DNA of 64,000 nucleotides from an uncultured Phycisphaerales bacterium. GTDB taxonomy: Bacteria > Planctomycetota > Phycisphaerae > Tepidisphaerales > Tepidisphaeraceae. Positions 10,854 to 19,162 of the stretch are shown here, piece by piece. Below the pieces are notes generated by a model, which saw only the letters and a list, made by a program, of their open reading frames with translations, was not told where the DNA came from and did not search any database. The translations under genes were made by a program, and so were the position numbers. Every line of letters starts with the position of its first letter. The first letter of the stretch is position 1. The stretch covers positions 1-64,000 of the forward strand of contig CAIQIQ010000081.1 of NCBI GenBank assembly GCA_903871935.1, in the 5' to 3' direction.

Positions 10854-11237
10854 TCACCGTTTGCTGATTCCAAACTGCAGCGATGGGCCGATTGCTTCCA
10901 GCGTCGCCTTGCCAACTCCCTCCACATGATCCAGATCGCTCAAATCGGCGAAAGCCGGACTGCGCCCGGCGGCCAGTTGCTTATCCCGATATGCGACGAT
11001 GCGTCCGGCCATTGCAGGCCCAAGGCCAGGAATGGCCGCCAATTCTTCCGCTGAGGCAGTATTGGGATCGAGCCGCAACTCGACGGATGGTGCTATGGCC
11101 GGTGCCTGGTCCGCGATCTGCCATCCCGAGTTGGACCGGACGATCAGCACAACACCGGCAATCATGACGAGAATTACCACCACGAAATGGTGGTGATGTC
11201 GGAAATGGCGTTGTTCAGGCAACTGGGGCATGCCCAT
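10854..11237 (-). CDS. ComEA-type helix-hairpin-helix membrane-anchored protein
   Basis: 127 residues; ATG at 11237 preceded by GGAGGAG with 7-base spacing. His-rich cytoplasmic start, one membrane span ('FVVVILVMIAGVVLIV'), a linker, then 'LDPNTASAEELAAIPGLGPAMAGRIVAYRD' in pieces typical of ComEA: first HhH 'LAAIPGLGPAMAGRI' and second 'LDHVEGVGKATLEAI'. ComEA proteins bind DNA outside the membrane during competence; HhH single-span proteins are also used in other DNA-contacting roles. No other competence gene is nearby. Downstream of the GH10-like gene on the same strand. Confidence 0.85.
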   Translation of the reverse strand: MGMPQLPEQRHFRHHHHFVVVILVMIAGVVLIVRSNSGWQIADQAPAIAPSVELRLDPNTASAEELAAIPGLGPAMAGRIVAYRDKQLAAGRSPAFADLSDLDHVEGVGKATLEAIGPSLQFGISKR

Positions 11238-11285
11238 CGAAGTTCTCCTCCGCGACCCGCTGCCCAATGCGCTGGCTTCGGATAG

Positions 11286-12794
11286 TCACTTGCGATTCCA
11301 TGCCTGGAACTTCTCGCGCATCTCCTGCAGCTTCATATACGCGGGGCGTGGCTGGAACATCTCATCCAGCAGGCCGCCGCCGGGAATCGTGTGGTGAATG
11401 TCCGCCACATTAGCCCAGGCGATGCTCTCCACGAAGGGCTTGCTGAACACCAGACGATACATCGCATCCAGCCACTCAGCCTGCAGTTGCGGATCCCATG
11501 GTCGGCGCCACCTGCCACCCCGCGATGGATCAAGCTTGCCTCCGGAACGGTCACCAGGATCTGGCGTCGACCGCGACGGAGCGCACATGCCTGTCAGAAA
11601 CACCGGCTTTCCGAACCCCGAAAACCGGTCGAGCAGGGACGAATACTGGAACAGATCGCGCATGTAATGGCCGGCCAACGGCACGCCGGTCTCCAGTTCC
11701 ACGCCAAAGCCTTCAAAATTGATCCCTGATTGCGCTACCATCTCCGCATACAGCAGCGGCGGCGCCCCGGTTGTCATGCGCTGACGATGCTCGCCAAACG
11801 GCTGCGTGATCGAGACCAGTGTCCGGGCGCCAGGCATCACGTTCTTTACCTGTCCCACCAGCAGACGGGTGAACTCAATGCACTGCTCAAAACTCAACGG
11901 GAACAACGTATTGGAGCCCAGGCCCGAGACGACATTCCACACGGAAACGACCTTGCGGTAACGGTAGACGATCTTCTGGATGTACTCCAGACACAGGTCC
12001 CGCATGGTGTCGAACTCATTTTCCCAGATGTACATCCAGTCCGGCACATCCTGTTCGCGCAGTTGGATCAGCGGCCCGGCGATAATCGGCATACGCTTGC
12101 GGCTCAGCAGGTCGACCCAATCATCAATCTGCTGTGTGATGAACTCCTGTTCAGTGGGCTGCACCATCCGCCAGGGGATCGGCAAAACAGCATAGTCAAA
12201 CCCGTTGATCACGGCCTCACGGTATTTCTCGCTCTGAATCGTCGGATCGACGCGGCAGCCAAACATGTGGCGCACATACGGACCACTGGTCTTGCGGCGG
12301 TTCAGCAGCAGTTCACAGTGAAACACCGCAAGCTGCTCCGACATATCGACAGCCGCTTCCAGCGCCTGGTCGGCATAGCGGGCTGCATCTGCCGGATCGT
12401 CCTGCCGCGACAGCGCTTCGACAAACAGATCCTGCGCCTGCTGAAACAGTTCCTGCATCCGCTCGATGCGCGGGAAGTCGAACAGATTCCAGTCCTCGCG
12501 CTTCTGCACAATCTTCATGAGCCTGGCGCGAGCCAGTTCGATATTCAGGTTGTAAGGTTGATCGCGATGCTGCAGCCGCGTCGTCTCGAGGTGGAACGCC
12601 CCCAAAGGCCCGACATCCCAAAGCAGACCCAGCGCGATTGCGTGCTCATCGGCGCGATTTGCGATCAACAGCCCATCGCGGAACAGAATCTCTCCAGCGA
12701 TCGGCACGCTCTCGGGACCAAGGACCACGGGAGCAACCGGCTGGAAAGTCTGAATCTGCTTGCCGTCCTTGAAGATTGCAAACTTTACTGCCAT
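11286..12794 (-). CDS. GH10-like TIM-barrel protein lacking catalytic glutamates
   Basis: 502 residues without signal peptide, ATG preceded by GAAGAAACCTG. Residues 1-170 form an unrecognised N-terminal domain; from about 180 on the order of elements matches GH10 xylanases: 'FGCRVDPTIQSEKYREAV', 'FDYAVLPIPWRMVQPTEQEF', 'PIIAGPLIQ', 'YRYRKVVSVWNVVSG', 'FEGFGVELETG', 'LLDRFSGFGKPVFLTGM', 'SKPFVESIAWANVAD'. In active GH10 enzymes the fifth element ends in N-E and the last strand carries a nucleophilic Glu (TELD); here these are S-G (near 287) and T-G (near 399). I infer a non-hydrolytic carbohydrate-binding or structural role. Next to the poly-acidic gene, 72 bases away. Confidence 0.75.
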   Translation of the reverse strand: MAVKFAIFKDGKQIQTFQPVAPVVLGPESVPIAGEILFRDGLLIANRADEHAIALGLLWDVGPLGAFHLETTRLQHRDQPYNLNIELARARLMKIVQKREDWNLFDFPRIERMQELFQQAQDLFVEALSRQDDPADAARYADQALEAAVDMSEQLAVFHCELLLNRRKTSGPYVRHMFGCRVDPTIQSEKYREAVINGFDYAVLPIPWRMVQPTEQEFITQQIDDWVDLLSRKRMPIIAGPLIQLREQDVPDWMYIWENEFDTMRDLCLEYIQKIVYRYRKVVSVWNVVSGLGSNTLFPLSFEQCIEFTRLLVGQVKNVMPGARTLVSITQPFGEHRQRMTTGAPPLLYAEMVAQSGINFEGFGVELETGVPLAGHYMRDLFQYSSLLDRFSGFGKPVFLTGMCAPSRSTPDPGDRSGGKLDPSRGGRWRRPWDPQLQAEWLDAMYRLVFSKPFVESIAWANVADIHHTIPGGGLLDEMFQPRPAYMKLQEMREKFQAWNRK

Positions 12795-12866
12795 CAGGTT
12801 TCTTCGTTGCGAAGATCGGAATATAGGCGGTGAATGGCATCTTCACAAGGAACCGGCAATGCTAAA

Positions 12867-13418
12867 TCAGTCTTCTTCGTCATCAAACTCTTCGTCTTCG
12901 TCGTAGTCGTCATCGTCGTCCGAGTCGTATTCCTCTTCTTCTTCCTCTTCCTCTTCCTCGTCCTCTTCTTCATCCTCCTCGTCGGCGTCTTCCTCTTCTT
13001 CTTCCTCTTCCTCCTCCTCATCGTCTTCTTCGTCGAACTCGTCCTCCTCTTCATCCTCTTCGTCGTCGAACTCGTCCTCTTCCTCATCCTCTTCGTCGTC
13101 GAACTCGTCCTCGTCGTCATCGTCATCGTCGTCGTCGTCGGAATCGCCCTCCTCCTCTTCCTCGCCATCCTCGTCGTCCGCATCCTCCTCATCCTCTTCC
13201 TCGTCCTCCTCTTCATCCTCCTCGTCTTTGGTCTCCTCCTCTTCTGGTTCCTCTTCATCCTTGCGCCGTTTGGCGTTCTGCGGGAGCAACAGATCGTCCA
13301 CAAACCCGGCAAACGGGTTGATCAGGTCTACGTTCGATCCGCCCGGGGTGGCAGCACATGCCTCCAGCCCAAAGAGCCTCGCGAGCCTGTTCCGTTTTAT
13401 CTGCGTTATCATGGTCAT
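12867..13418 (-). CDS. Protein with a 125-residue Asp/Glu-only tail
   Basis: 183 residues. The first 50 are ordinary ('ITQIKRNRLARLFGLEACAA', 'NPFAGFVDDLLLPQNAKRRK'); from about residue 54 to the end almost every residue is Asp or Glu, with isolated Ala, Phe, Gly, Ser and Tyr. Within it 'DEFDDEEDEEE' is repeated, and the DNA is an array of GAG/GAA/GAC/GAT triplets. Predicted charge is extreme, so the tail must be disordered. Function unknown; calcium or basic-protein binding is possible. Two start codons (13418 and 13412) are equally plausible. The opposite strand gives a false hydrophobic frame. Confidence 0.72.
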   Translation of the reverse strand: MTMITQIKRNRLARLFGLEACAATPGGSNVDLINPFAGFVDDLLLPQNAKRRKDEEEPEEEETKDEEDEEEDEEEDEEDADDEDGEEEEEGDSDDDDDDDDDEDEFDDEEDEEEDEFDDEEDEEEDEFDEEDDEEEEEEEEEEDADEEDEEEDEEEEEEEEEEYDSDDDDDYDEDEEFDDEED

Positions 13419-13640
13419 CAGCCCCAGTCATTCGCTAACTCGTATTACCAGTAGCCCGCCACCGCTTTGGTTGGCAAGGGCGGCGCGTATATAACCGGGG
13501 TAGTCCAACAGAGTCAAGAGAAGAAAATGCCATATGAACGCCAGGGGCTGCCTGAACCGGCTTTATCCCTGCCGCGACGGGCAATTTGGCCAGATCACAC
13601 GGGGCTGAACGGATCGAGGTCTGGTGTTGAAGACAACTCG

Positions 13641-15560
13641 CTAAGCGGCAGGTTTCAGGGCAAGCTTGCCGATCGGCCGTCGCCAGCGGGTCTTCATGAA
13701 AGCCGCGACAAAAAACACCATCGTGGCGGTAAGAACGCCCCAGGAGATATCCGGGCGCAGGCTATCGCAGAACTGTGCAAAATCGGGGTTCAACAGCCGA
13801 TGCTGATACTGTGCCAGCAGCGTGGGGTTGGCCAGCATCATAGCATTACCCGTCTGCAGGAAGGTCAATGCCACCAGAGCCAGGTTCAGCATGCTCAGAC
13901 CCACGCTGCAGCCGATAACGATGGCTGCGGCCGTTGAGGCGAAGATCAGATACCGCTCATGTATCTGAGCGGGAATCGCGTAGAACAGCAGCCAGGGAAC
14001 TATCACCGCCACCAGGAAACGGCGGTCATTCCTGCGCCAGTGGATCGCAATCGCGATGGTACTGACGAGCGTCAGGATGAGGTAGATGCACAACAGCAGT
14101 TCGCGCAAGACGACCTCTCGGGCTTCAGCCGGCCATCCGAAAATCGCTTTGGCGGGGATCGAAAAGACCGCCTCCATCGGGTTAGACCAGCCAAAGCGGC
14201 GCTCCAGCAAGGCGCAGAGGTTATTGCCAGGGCCGATCACTAACTCTACGTGGCGCTCCGTGCTATACCTGAAGCCCAACTCCCACCACTGCGACCCGCC
14301 GTGGTAATAGACCATGCACAGCAGCAGCGCTACGCCCATGGTGCCAAAGAGGACAATGCCCTGAGTGCGCAGCCGGCCAGCCCAGGCAAACGCAACCACC
14401 ATGACCGCCAGCATCACCAAGGGCCAGGCAGAAACACCCCACTGTCCAAGCGCCGGGCGAAGGATCAGATAGGCCACCAATGCCATGATAGGAGTCCAGC
14501 ACGGGCCACGGAACCATCCGGTAAACAGCCGCCAGCCATTAGCCAGCACCACCGCGGCCATGCACGATCCGACCCACGCGAAGGCCGGCCAGTCGAATAC
14601 GCGAGCGGGCTCGCCAGGGAGGATCACCGGCCGGTACGTAAGCATCCAACCGATGACGACGAGGCCAAAGGTCCCGATAAAACCTGCAGCAAAGCGAAGC
14701 ATTCGCCCCGGCTGACCCGCAAAGAGCGGCCACAACAGGAATATCCAGACCACCGCGAACTGCTGGCCTTTGAACATGATCCCCAGACCCATCACGATGC
14801 CGGCGATGAACCAGTATTTCCAACAACACAGCAGGATCGTCCAGAGATAGAACGGGACCACCCACACATCCCAACTCGGCCAGCCGTGGGCGCCCAGGAC
14901 CATGGCCGGGTTCAGCCAGAGCAGGCAGAACGCGGCAATCGGCCGCCAGCCCATGGCCAATTGGCGATCCAGCCACGTATGGCCGGGAACCAGCAGCCGC
15001 GATTCCGGCGGCCCCGTCCGCCAGACCCAGTGCCGCACCAGCAAGAGCGCTGCAGTGGCTGCCATGAATTCCAAGAAGGTGTTGAAATACATCACGAATG
15101 CCGAGAATTCATGCTCTTCGTGCCATTTCTCCACATTCGCACGGGCCTGTGGCCCAGTTGCTGGAGCGGTAGAGGTCCGGGTGGACGCCTGCAAATGGTT
15201 CCAGGAGCGGTCGGCCGAGTAGCGCCACTGATTGAAGTACGCCCATGCGGCAAAGGTGGCCAACTGTAACGGCGGGCAGTCCACCTTATGCGCTTCATCG
15301 GGCGGCACGGCGACCTGGTTCTCGTAGACGTTCAGATAACCTTTCGCCATCGCCTCGCGGCCGGACATATAGTCCCGAATGATGTCAGGGCGGATTCGTG
15401 CCGGCTGGCTGTAATCCCACATAAATCGCCGCCACTGGCAGCCGACGACCAGCGAGCCGATCACGATGCTCAGAATGGTGATCACCAACCCCCAACGATA
15501 GAGGAAGCGCCCCCAGCTTATCGACGTAGCTTCCGCTGCAATGGCTGTCCCGTCACCCAT
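13641..15560 (-). CDS. Polytopic membrane protein, GT-C-like glycosyltransferase
   Basis: 639 residues with about a dozen membrane spans. After the first span (residues 23-42) comes a large polar loop ('PARIRPDIIRDYMSGREAM', 'NVYENQVAVPPDEAHKVD'), as in GT-C enzymes that use polyprenyl-phosphate sugars; 'NPAMVLGAHGWPSWDVWVVPF' and 'GLGIMFKGQQFAVVWIFLLWPL' resemble GT87/PMT-type proteins. No diagnostic metal motif is obvious, so the specific activity is open. It starts 14 bases after valS and is probably read through from it. The stop is TAG at 13641. Confidence 0.68.
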   Translation of the reverse strand: MGDGTAIAAEATSISWGRFLYRWGLVITILSIVIGSLVVGCQWRRFMWDYSQPARIRPDIIRDYMSGREAMAKGYLNVYENQVAVPPDEAHKVDCPPLQLATFAAWAYFNQWRYSADRSWNHLQASTRTSTAPATGPQARANVEKWHEEHEFSAFVMYFNTFLEFMAATAALLLVRHWVWRTGPPESRLLVPGHTWLDRQLAMGWRPIAAFCLLWLNPAMVLGAHGWPSWDVWVVPFYLWTILLCCWKYWFIAGIVMGLGIMFKGQQFAVVWIFLLWPLFAGQPGRMLRFAAGFIGTFGLVVIGWMLTYRPVILPGEPARVFDWPAFAWVGSCMAAVVLANGWRLFTGWFRGPCWTPIMALVAYLILRPALGQWGVSAWPLVMLAVMVVAFAWAGRLRTQGIVLFGTMGVALLLCMVYYHGGSQWWELGFRYSTERHVELVIGPGNNLCALLERRFGWSNPMEAVFSIPAKAIFGWPAEAREVVLRELLLCIYLILTLVSTIAIAIHWRRNDRRFLVAVIVPWLLFYAIPAQIHERYLIFASTAAAIVIGCSVGLSMLNLALVALTFLQTGNAMMLANPTLLAQYQHRLLNPDFAQFCDSLRPDISWGVLTATMVFFVAAFMKTRWRRPIGKLALKPAA

Positions 15561-15574
15561 TCTTGTCCTCGACG

Positions 15575-18538
15575 CTACAGCTTCGCCAACTCGGCCTCCG
15601 CCTCCGCAAGTTGCTTCGTCGTCTGCTCAACCAGATGCGGCGGAGCCTTGGCGATGTAGCCTTCATTGCCCAGGCGACCCTTCATCGCGGCGATCTGCTT
15701 TGTCAGTTCTTCCTTGCGCTTGCTCAACCGGCCCTTCTCAGCATCAGCATCGATCATGCCTTCGATGAAGATCTCATTTGTGCCGATCACAGTCCGCACC
15801 GCGCCGGCCGGGGCGGATAGGCCTGAGGCAATCGTATTGATCGTGCAGGTTGCCAAGAGTTGGATTGTGGCGACGTTCGACTGCAGGACGGCCTGGGTTG
15901 CGGCATCGGCCGGGCTGATCGAGACCGTAACCACCTTCTTCACATCCACCTTGTGCTCGTTGCGCACATTGCGGATGGCGACGATCGTCTCCTGCATCAG
16001 AGCAAACTCTCGCTCAACCTGCTCGTCGATGAGCTTCGTGCCATCCTTCGGCCAGGAAGCATGGATGAGTAGCGGGCTCAACGGAGCATCAACCAGATTC
16101 GCGATCGAGCGGCTGGGCCGGACCTCGTTCAGCCTCCACCAGATGGTTTCGGTAATGAAAGGAATCATCGGATGCATCAGCCGCAGCGACTGATCCAGAG
16201 CGGCCGCCAGAACCGCGGCCGTCGTACCAGCCTTTTCCGGCGTCTTGAAGATCGGCTTGACGATTTCCACATACCAGTCGCAGAAGTCGTTCCAGAAGAA
16301 TTGGTAGCACGCCCGGGCATACTGGTCGAACCGGTAGTTGGCGATGGCGTCGTTGGCCTCGGCGACGGTGCGGGCCAGGCGGGAAAGTATCCACTTATCG
16401 GCCAGCGAAAGCTGGTCGGCGGTTGATTGTTGATTGTTGATTGACTCGAGGTTCGACAGGGCAAAACGGCTGGCATTCCAGAGCTTGTTGCAGAAGTTCC
16501 GGCCGACATCGAACTTATCACTGGTATTGCGGCCATCTGGCAGCTTCTTTACCGGCAAACGGACATCCTGTGTCTCCGTCGCCATCTGCGTCATCGTAAA
16601 ACGCAGGGCATCCGCGCCGTGGGTATCGATGATATCGACAGGGTCGACGCCATTGCCCTTGCTCTTGCTCATCCGCTCGCCCTTGCCGTCCAGGATCGTC
16701 GGATTGATGGCAACATCGAAGAACGGCACAAACCGCTGAATCTCCAACTTGACGTCTGAAATGTCAGTCTTGCTCGTAAACCTGTTCTCGCCCATGTTGT
16801 ACAGATTCATCATCACCATTCGGGCAACCCACAGCGTGATGATGTCTCGGGCCGTGACCAGCACCGAAGTCGGATTCCACTTAGCCAGTTCCGCCGTCTT
16901 CTCCGGCCACCCCAACGTGGAGTGCGGCCAAAGCGCCGAGGAGAACCAAGTGTCAAGCACATCGGGGTCTTGGACGAAGCCAAGTTCCGTCAGTTTCGAT
17001 TCAGTGTGGGCCTCGGGTTGCCTCACGCATACGAGAAGCTGAGCCGGGATCTCGGCGTTCTTGTCCTTGCTAAGTGCAGCCGTCTCCGCTGAAACCGCAA
17101 TGGCTTCCGGATGCTCACGCTGCATATGCACGACCGTCGACAATGCACCAGTCACTGGGGCAAATGCTTTCAGATCGATGCCCTTCCAATGCGATCCCTT
17201 GGGACTAATCTGGAGAGCCTTGAACCCGTTGCGTGCGTTCTCGTCAAGCGTCTTGCTCCACACCGGAATCCGATGCCCCCACCACAACTGCCGCGAGATC
17301 GGCCAGTCTCGCTTTTCGCCCAACCAACTCAGGTACTGCTGTGCATGCCGCTCCGGATGAAACTTCACCATCCCCTGCCGCACGACCTCCAGCGCCGGCT
17401 CGGCCAGTGGCGCCATGCGCACGAACCACTGATCCGACAGATACGGCTCGATCGCCGTCTTCGACCGGTCCGAATGACCGACCTGCGTCTCGTAGGGCTC
17501 TTCCTTCACCAGCAGGCCGTGACCCTTCAGGTCATCGACCACCTTCGTGCGGGCCTTATCCCGGCGCATGCCGGCATACGCTCCGGCATTCTCGTTCAGC
17601 GTGCCATCGGGGTTGAGAATGTTGATGAGATCAATCTCGTCAGTCTTGCCCTGATGTCGCTGCCACACCGCATAGTCGTTCGGATCGTGCGCCGGCGTCA
17701 CCTTCACGCACCCCGTGCCGAACTTCGGGTCCACCAGTTCATTATCCGCAATGATCGGAATCAACCTTCCCGTAAGCGGCAGCGTCACCTTCAGCCCAAT
17801 CGCCCAACTCCACCGCCGATCCTCCGAGTTCACCGCCACCGCCGTATCGCCCAGCATCGTCTCCGGCCGAGTCGTCGCCACGACCACGTGATCCGGTCTT
17901 CCCTCCGTGCCTTCAATCGGGTACTTGATATACCACAAGAACGTCTTCACATTCTCGTGATAAATCTCATCATCCGAGATCGACGTCTGCAGATGCACAT
18001 CCCAGTTCACCAGGCGCTTGCCGCGGAAGACCAGCCCATCCTTAAAGAGCTTGAAGAAGGTCTCGCGCACCGCCCGGGCGCACTGCTCATCCAGCGTAAA
18101 CCGCAGCCGATCCCAGTCGCACGAGCACCCCAGCCGCTTGAGCTGCTCGACAATCCGGTCGCCATACTGCTCTTTCCACGCCCAGATCCGCTTGACCAGT
18201 TCCTCTCGGCCGACATCGTGACGAGTCTTGTTTTCCAGTTCCTTGAGCTGCTTCTCCACCACCGCCTGCGTGGCAATGCCAGCGTGGTCGACACCGGGGA
18301 TCCACACAGAGTTCTTGCCTTCCATGCGCGCCTTGCGCGTCAGGATATCCTGCAGCGTGTTGTTGATCGCATGGCCCAGATGCAGCGCCCCGGTGACATT
18401 CGGCGGCGGGATTACGATCGAAAACGGTTCGCCCTTGGCCTTCGGGTCGGCCGCAAACGCCTTCTTTTCGATCCAGGTGGCATAGGCCTTGGCTTCCACC
18501 GCGGCCGGTTCATACGTCTTGGAAAGCTCGCTGCTCAT
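15575..18538 (-). CDS. valS: Valyl-tRNA synthetase
   Basis: 987 residues, class Ia synthetase that charges tRNA-Val and edits Thr. Features in order: 'PPPNVTGALHLGHAINN' (HIGH, about 46-60), CP1 editing insert with 'TTRPETMLGDTAVAV', 'RQLWWGHRIPVW', 'RMSKSKGNGVDP' (KMSKS equivalent, near 600), anticodon-binding domain, and a C-terminal coiled-coil arm ('RLSKRKEELTKQIAAMKGRL') that is normal for bacterial ValRS. I chose the ATG at 18538 ('MSSELSKTYEP') over one eight codons upstream because it matches the family opening; the ribosome site is weak in both. A membrane protein gene follows closely. Confidence 0.95.
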   Translation of the reverse strand: MSSELSKTYEPAAVEAKAYATWIEKKAFAADPKAKGEPFSIVIPPPNVTGALHLGHAINNTLQDILTRKARMEGKNSVWIPGVDHAGIATQAVVEKQLKELENKTRHDVGREELVKRIWAWKEQYGDRIVEQLKRLGCSCDWDRLRFTLDEQCARAVRETFFKLFKDGLVFRGKRLVNWDVHLQTSISDDEIYHENVKTFLWYIKYPIEGTEGRPDHVVVATTRPETMLGDTAVAVNSEDRRWSWAIGLKVTLPLTGRLIPIIADNELVDPKFGTGCVKVTPAHDPNDYAVWQRHQGKTDEIDLINILNPDGTLNENAGAYAGMRRDKARTKVVDDLKGHGLLVKEEPYETQVGHSDRSKTAIEPYLSDQWFVRMAPLAEPALEVVRQGMVKFHPERHAQQYLSWLGEKRDWPISRQLWWGHRIPVWSKTLDENARNGFKALQISPKGSHWKGIDLKAFAPVTGALSTVVHMQREHPEAIAVSAETAALSKDKNAEIPAQLLVCVRQPEAHTESKLTELGFVQDPDVLDTWFSSALWPHSTLGWPEKTAELAKWNPTSVLVTARDIITLWVARMVMMNLYNMGENRFTSKTDISDVKLEIQRFVPFFDVAINPTILDGKGERMSKSKGNGVDPVDIIDTHGADALRFTMTQMATETQDVRLPVKKLPDGRNTSDKFDVGRNFCNKLWNASRFALSNLESINNQQSTADQLSLADKWILSRLARTVAEANDAIANYRFDQYARACYQFFWNDFCDWYVEIVKPIFKTPEKAGTTAAVLAAALDQSLRLMHPMIPFITETIWWRLNEVRPSRSIANLVDAPLSPLLIHASWPKDGTKLIDEQVEREFALMQETIVAIRNVRNEHKVDVKKVVTVSISPADAATQAVLQSNVATIQLLATCTINTIASGLSAPAGAVRTVIGTNEIFIEGMIDADAEKGRLSKRKEELTKQIAAMKGRLGNEGYIAKAPPHLVEQTTKQLAEAEAELAKL

Positions 18539-18798
18539 AGTTAAGACAGATGAGCTTACCACCCGCTGAGGTATCCGTAAAACGGCACATCTTCACTTGG
18601 ACCGCTCCTGAATGGAGCCCAAGCCATTTCCCCAACGCTTTGACCGGCCCGCTTATTGCCATCCTGAAGGCCCGAAGCACTGTGGCTGAGCCCGCCAGCA
18701 CAGCCATGCAAAAGATTCAGGGTGCCCTTCCGTGAATCCATGGAAGTACAATCGCTCTGGAGATCGTCTGGAGATCTTTGTCAGGGGAACAACAACCT

Positions 18799-19158
18799 AT
18801 GAGTATCGACGAACAGACAAACGTGCGGCTCGACTCGCTTCTCAGTTACCTGCGTGAAGGTCGGATCCTCGATGCGATGCGCGAGTTCTACGCCGACAAC
18901 GTAACGATGGAGGAGCCTGGCCAGTCAACCCACGGGCTGGCAGCCAACACCGAGCGCGAGAAGAACTGGCTATCGTCGGTCAGGGAGGTGCGCAATCTCC
19001 AGGTGCCTCGCCACGCGGCAGGCCCCAACACAGCGATGTACGAGTGCATCCTGGATTGGACCGACACTCAGGGCAAAGACCATCACATCGAGCAGGTTGC
19101 CGTGCAGACCTGGAAGCATGGGAAGATCATCCACGAACGTTTTTACTACGACGCCTAA
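18799..19158 (+). CDS. NTF2/SnoaL-like protein
   Basis: 119 residues; ATG at 18799 behind AGGGGA. Sequence runs helix ('DSLLSYLREGRILDAMREFYAD'), 'NVTMEEPGQSTHGLAAN', then four beta strands ('NTAMYECILDW', 'HHIEQVAVQTWKHGKIIHERFYY'), the order of a SnoaL/NTF2-like cone fold. Such proteins are small enzymes or binding proteins; no catalytic residues can be assigned. It ends 4 bases from the convergent transketolase stop. Faces away from valS. Confidence 0.7.
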   Translation: MSIDEQTNVRLDSLLSYLREGRILDAMREFYADNVTMEEPGQSTHGLAANTEREKNWLSSVREVRNLQVPRHAAGPNTAMYECILDWTDTQGKDHHIEQVAVQTWKHGKIIHERFYYDA

Positions 19159-19162
19159 TGGA

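Noticed and set aside
12834-13454. 206-residue very hydrophobic frame on the plus strand
   Set aside because: It is the exact complement of the poly-Asp/Glu gene; GAG/GAC triplets read backwards give Phe, Leu and Val.
17111-18544. 477-residue frame antisense to valS
   Set aside because: Same reason: a mirror frame over a conserved synthetase.
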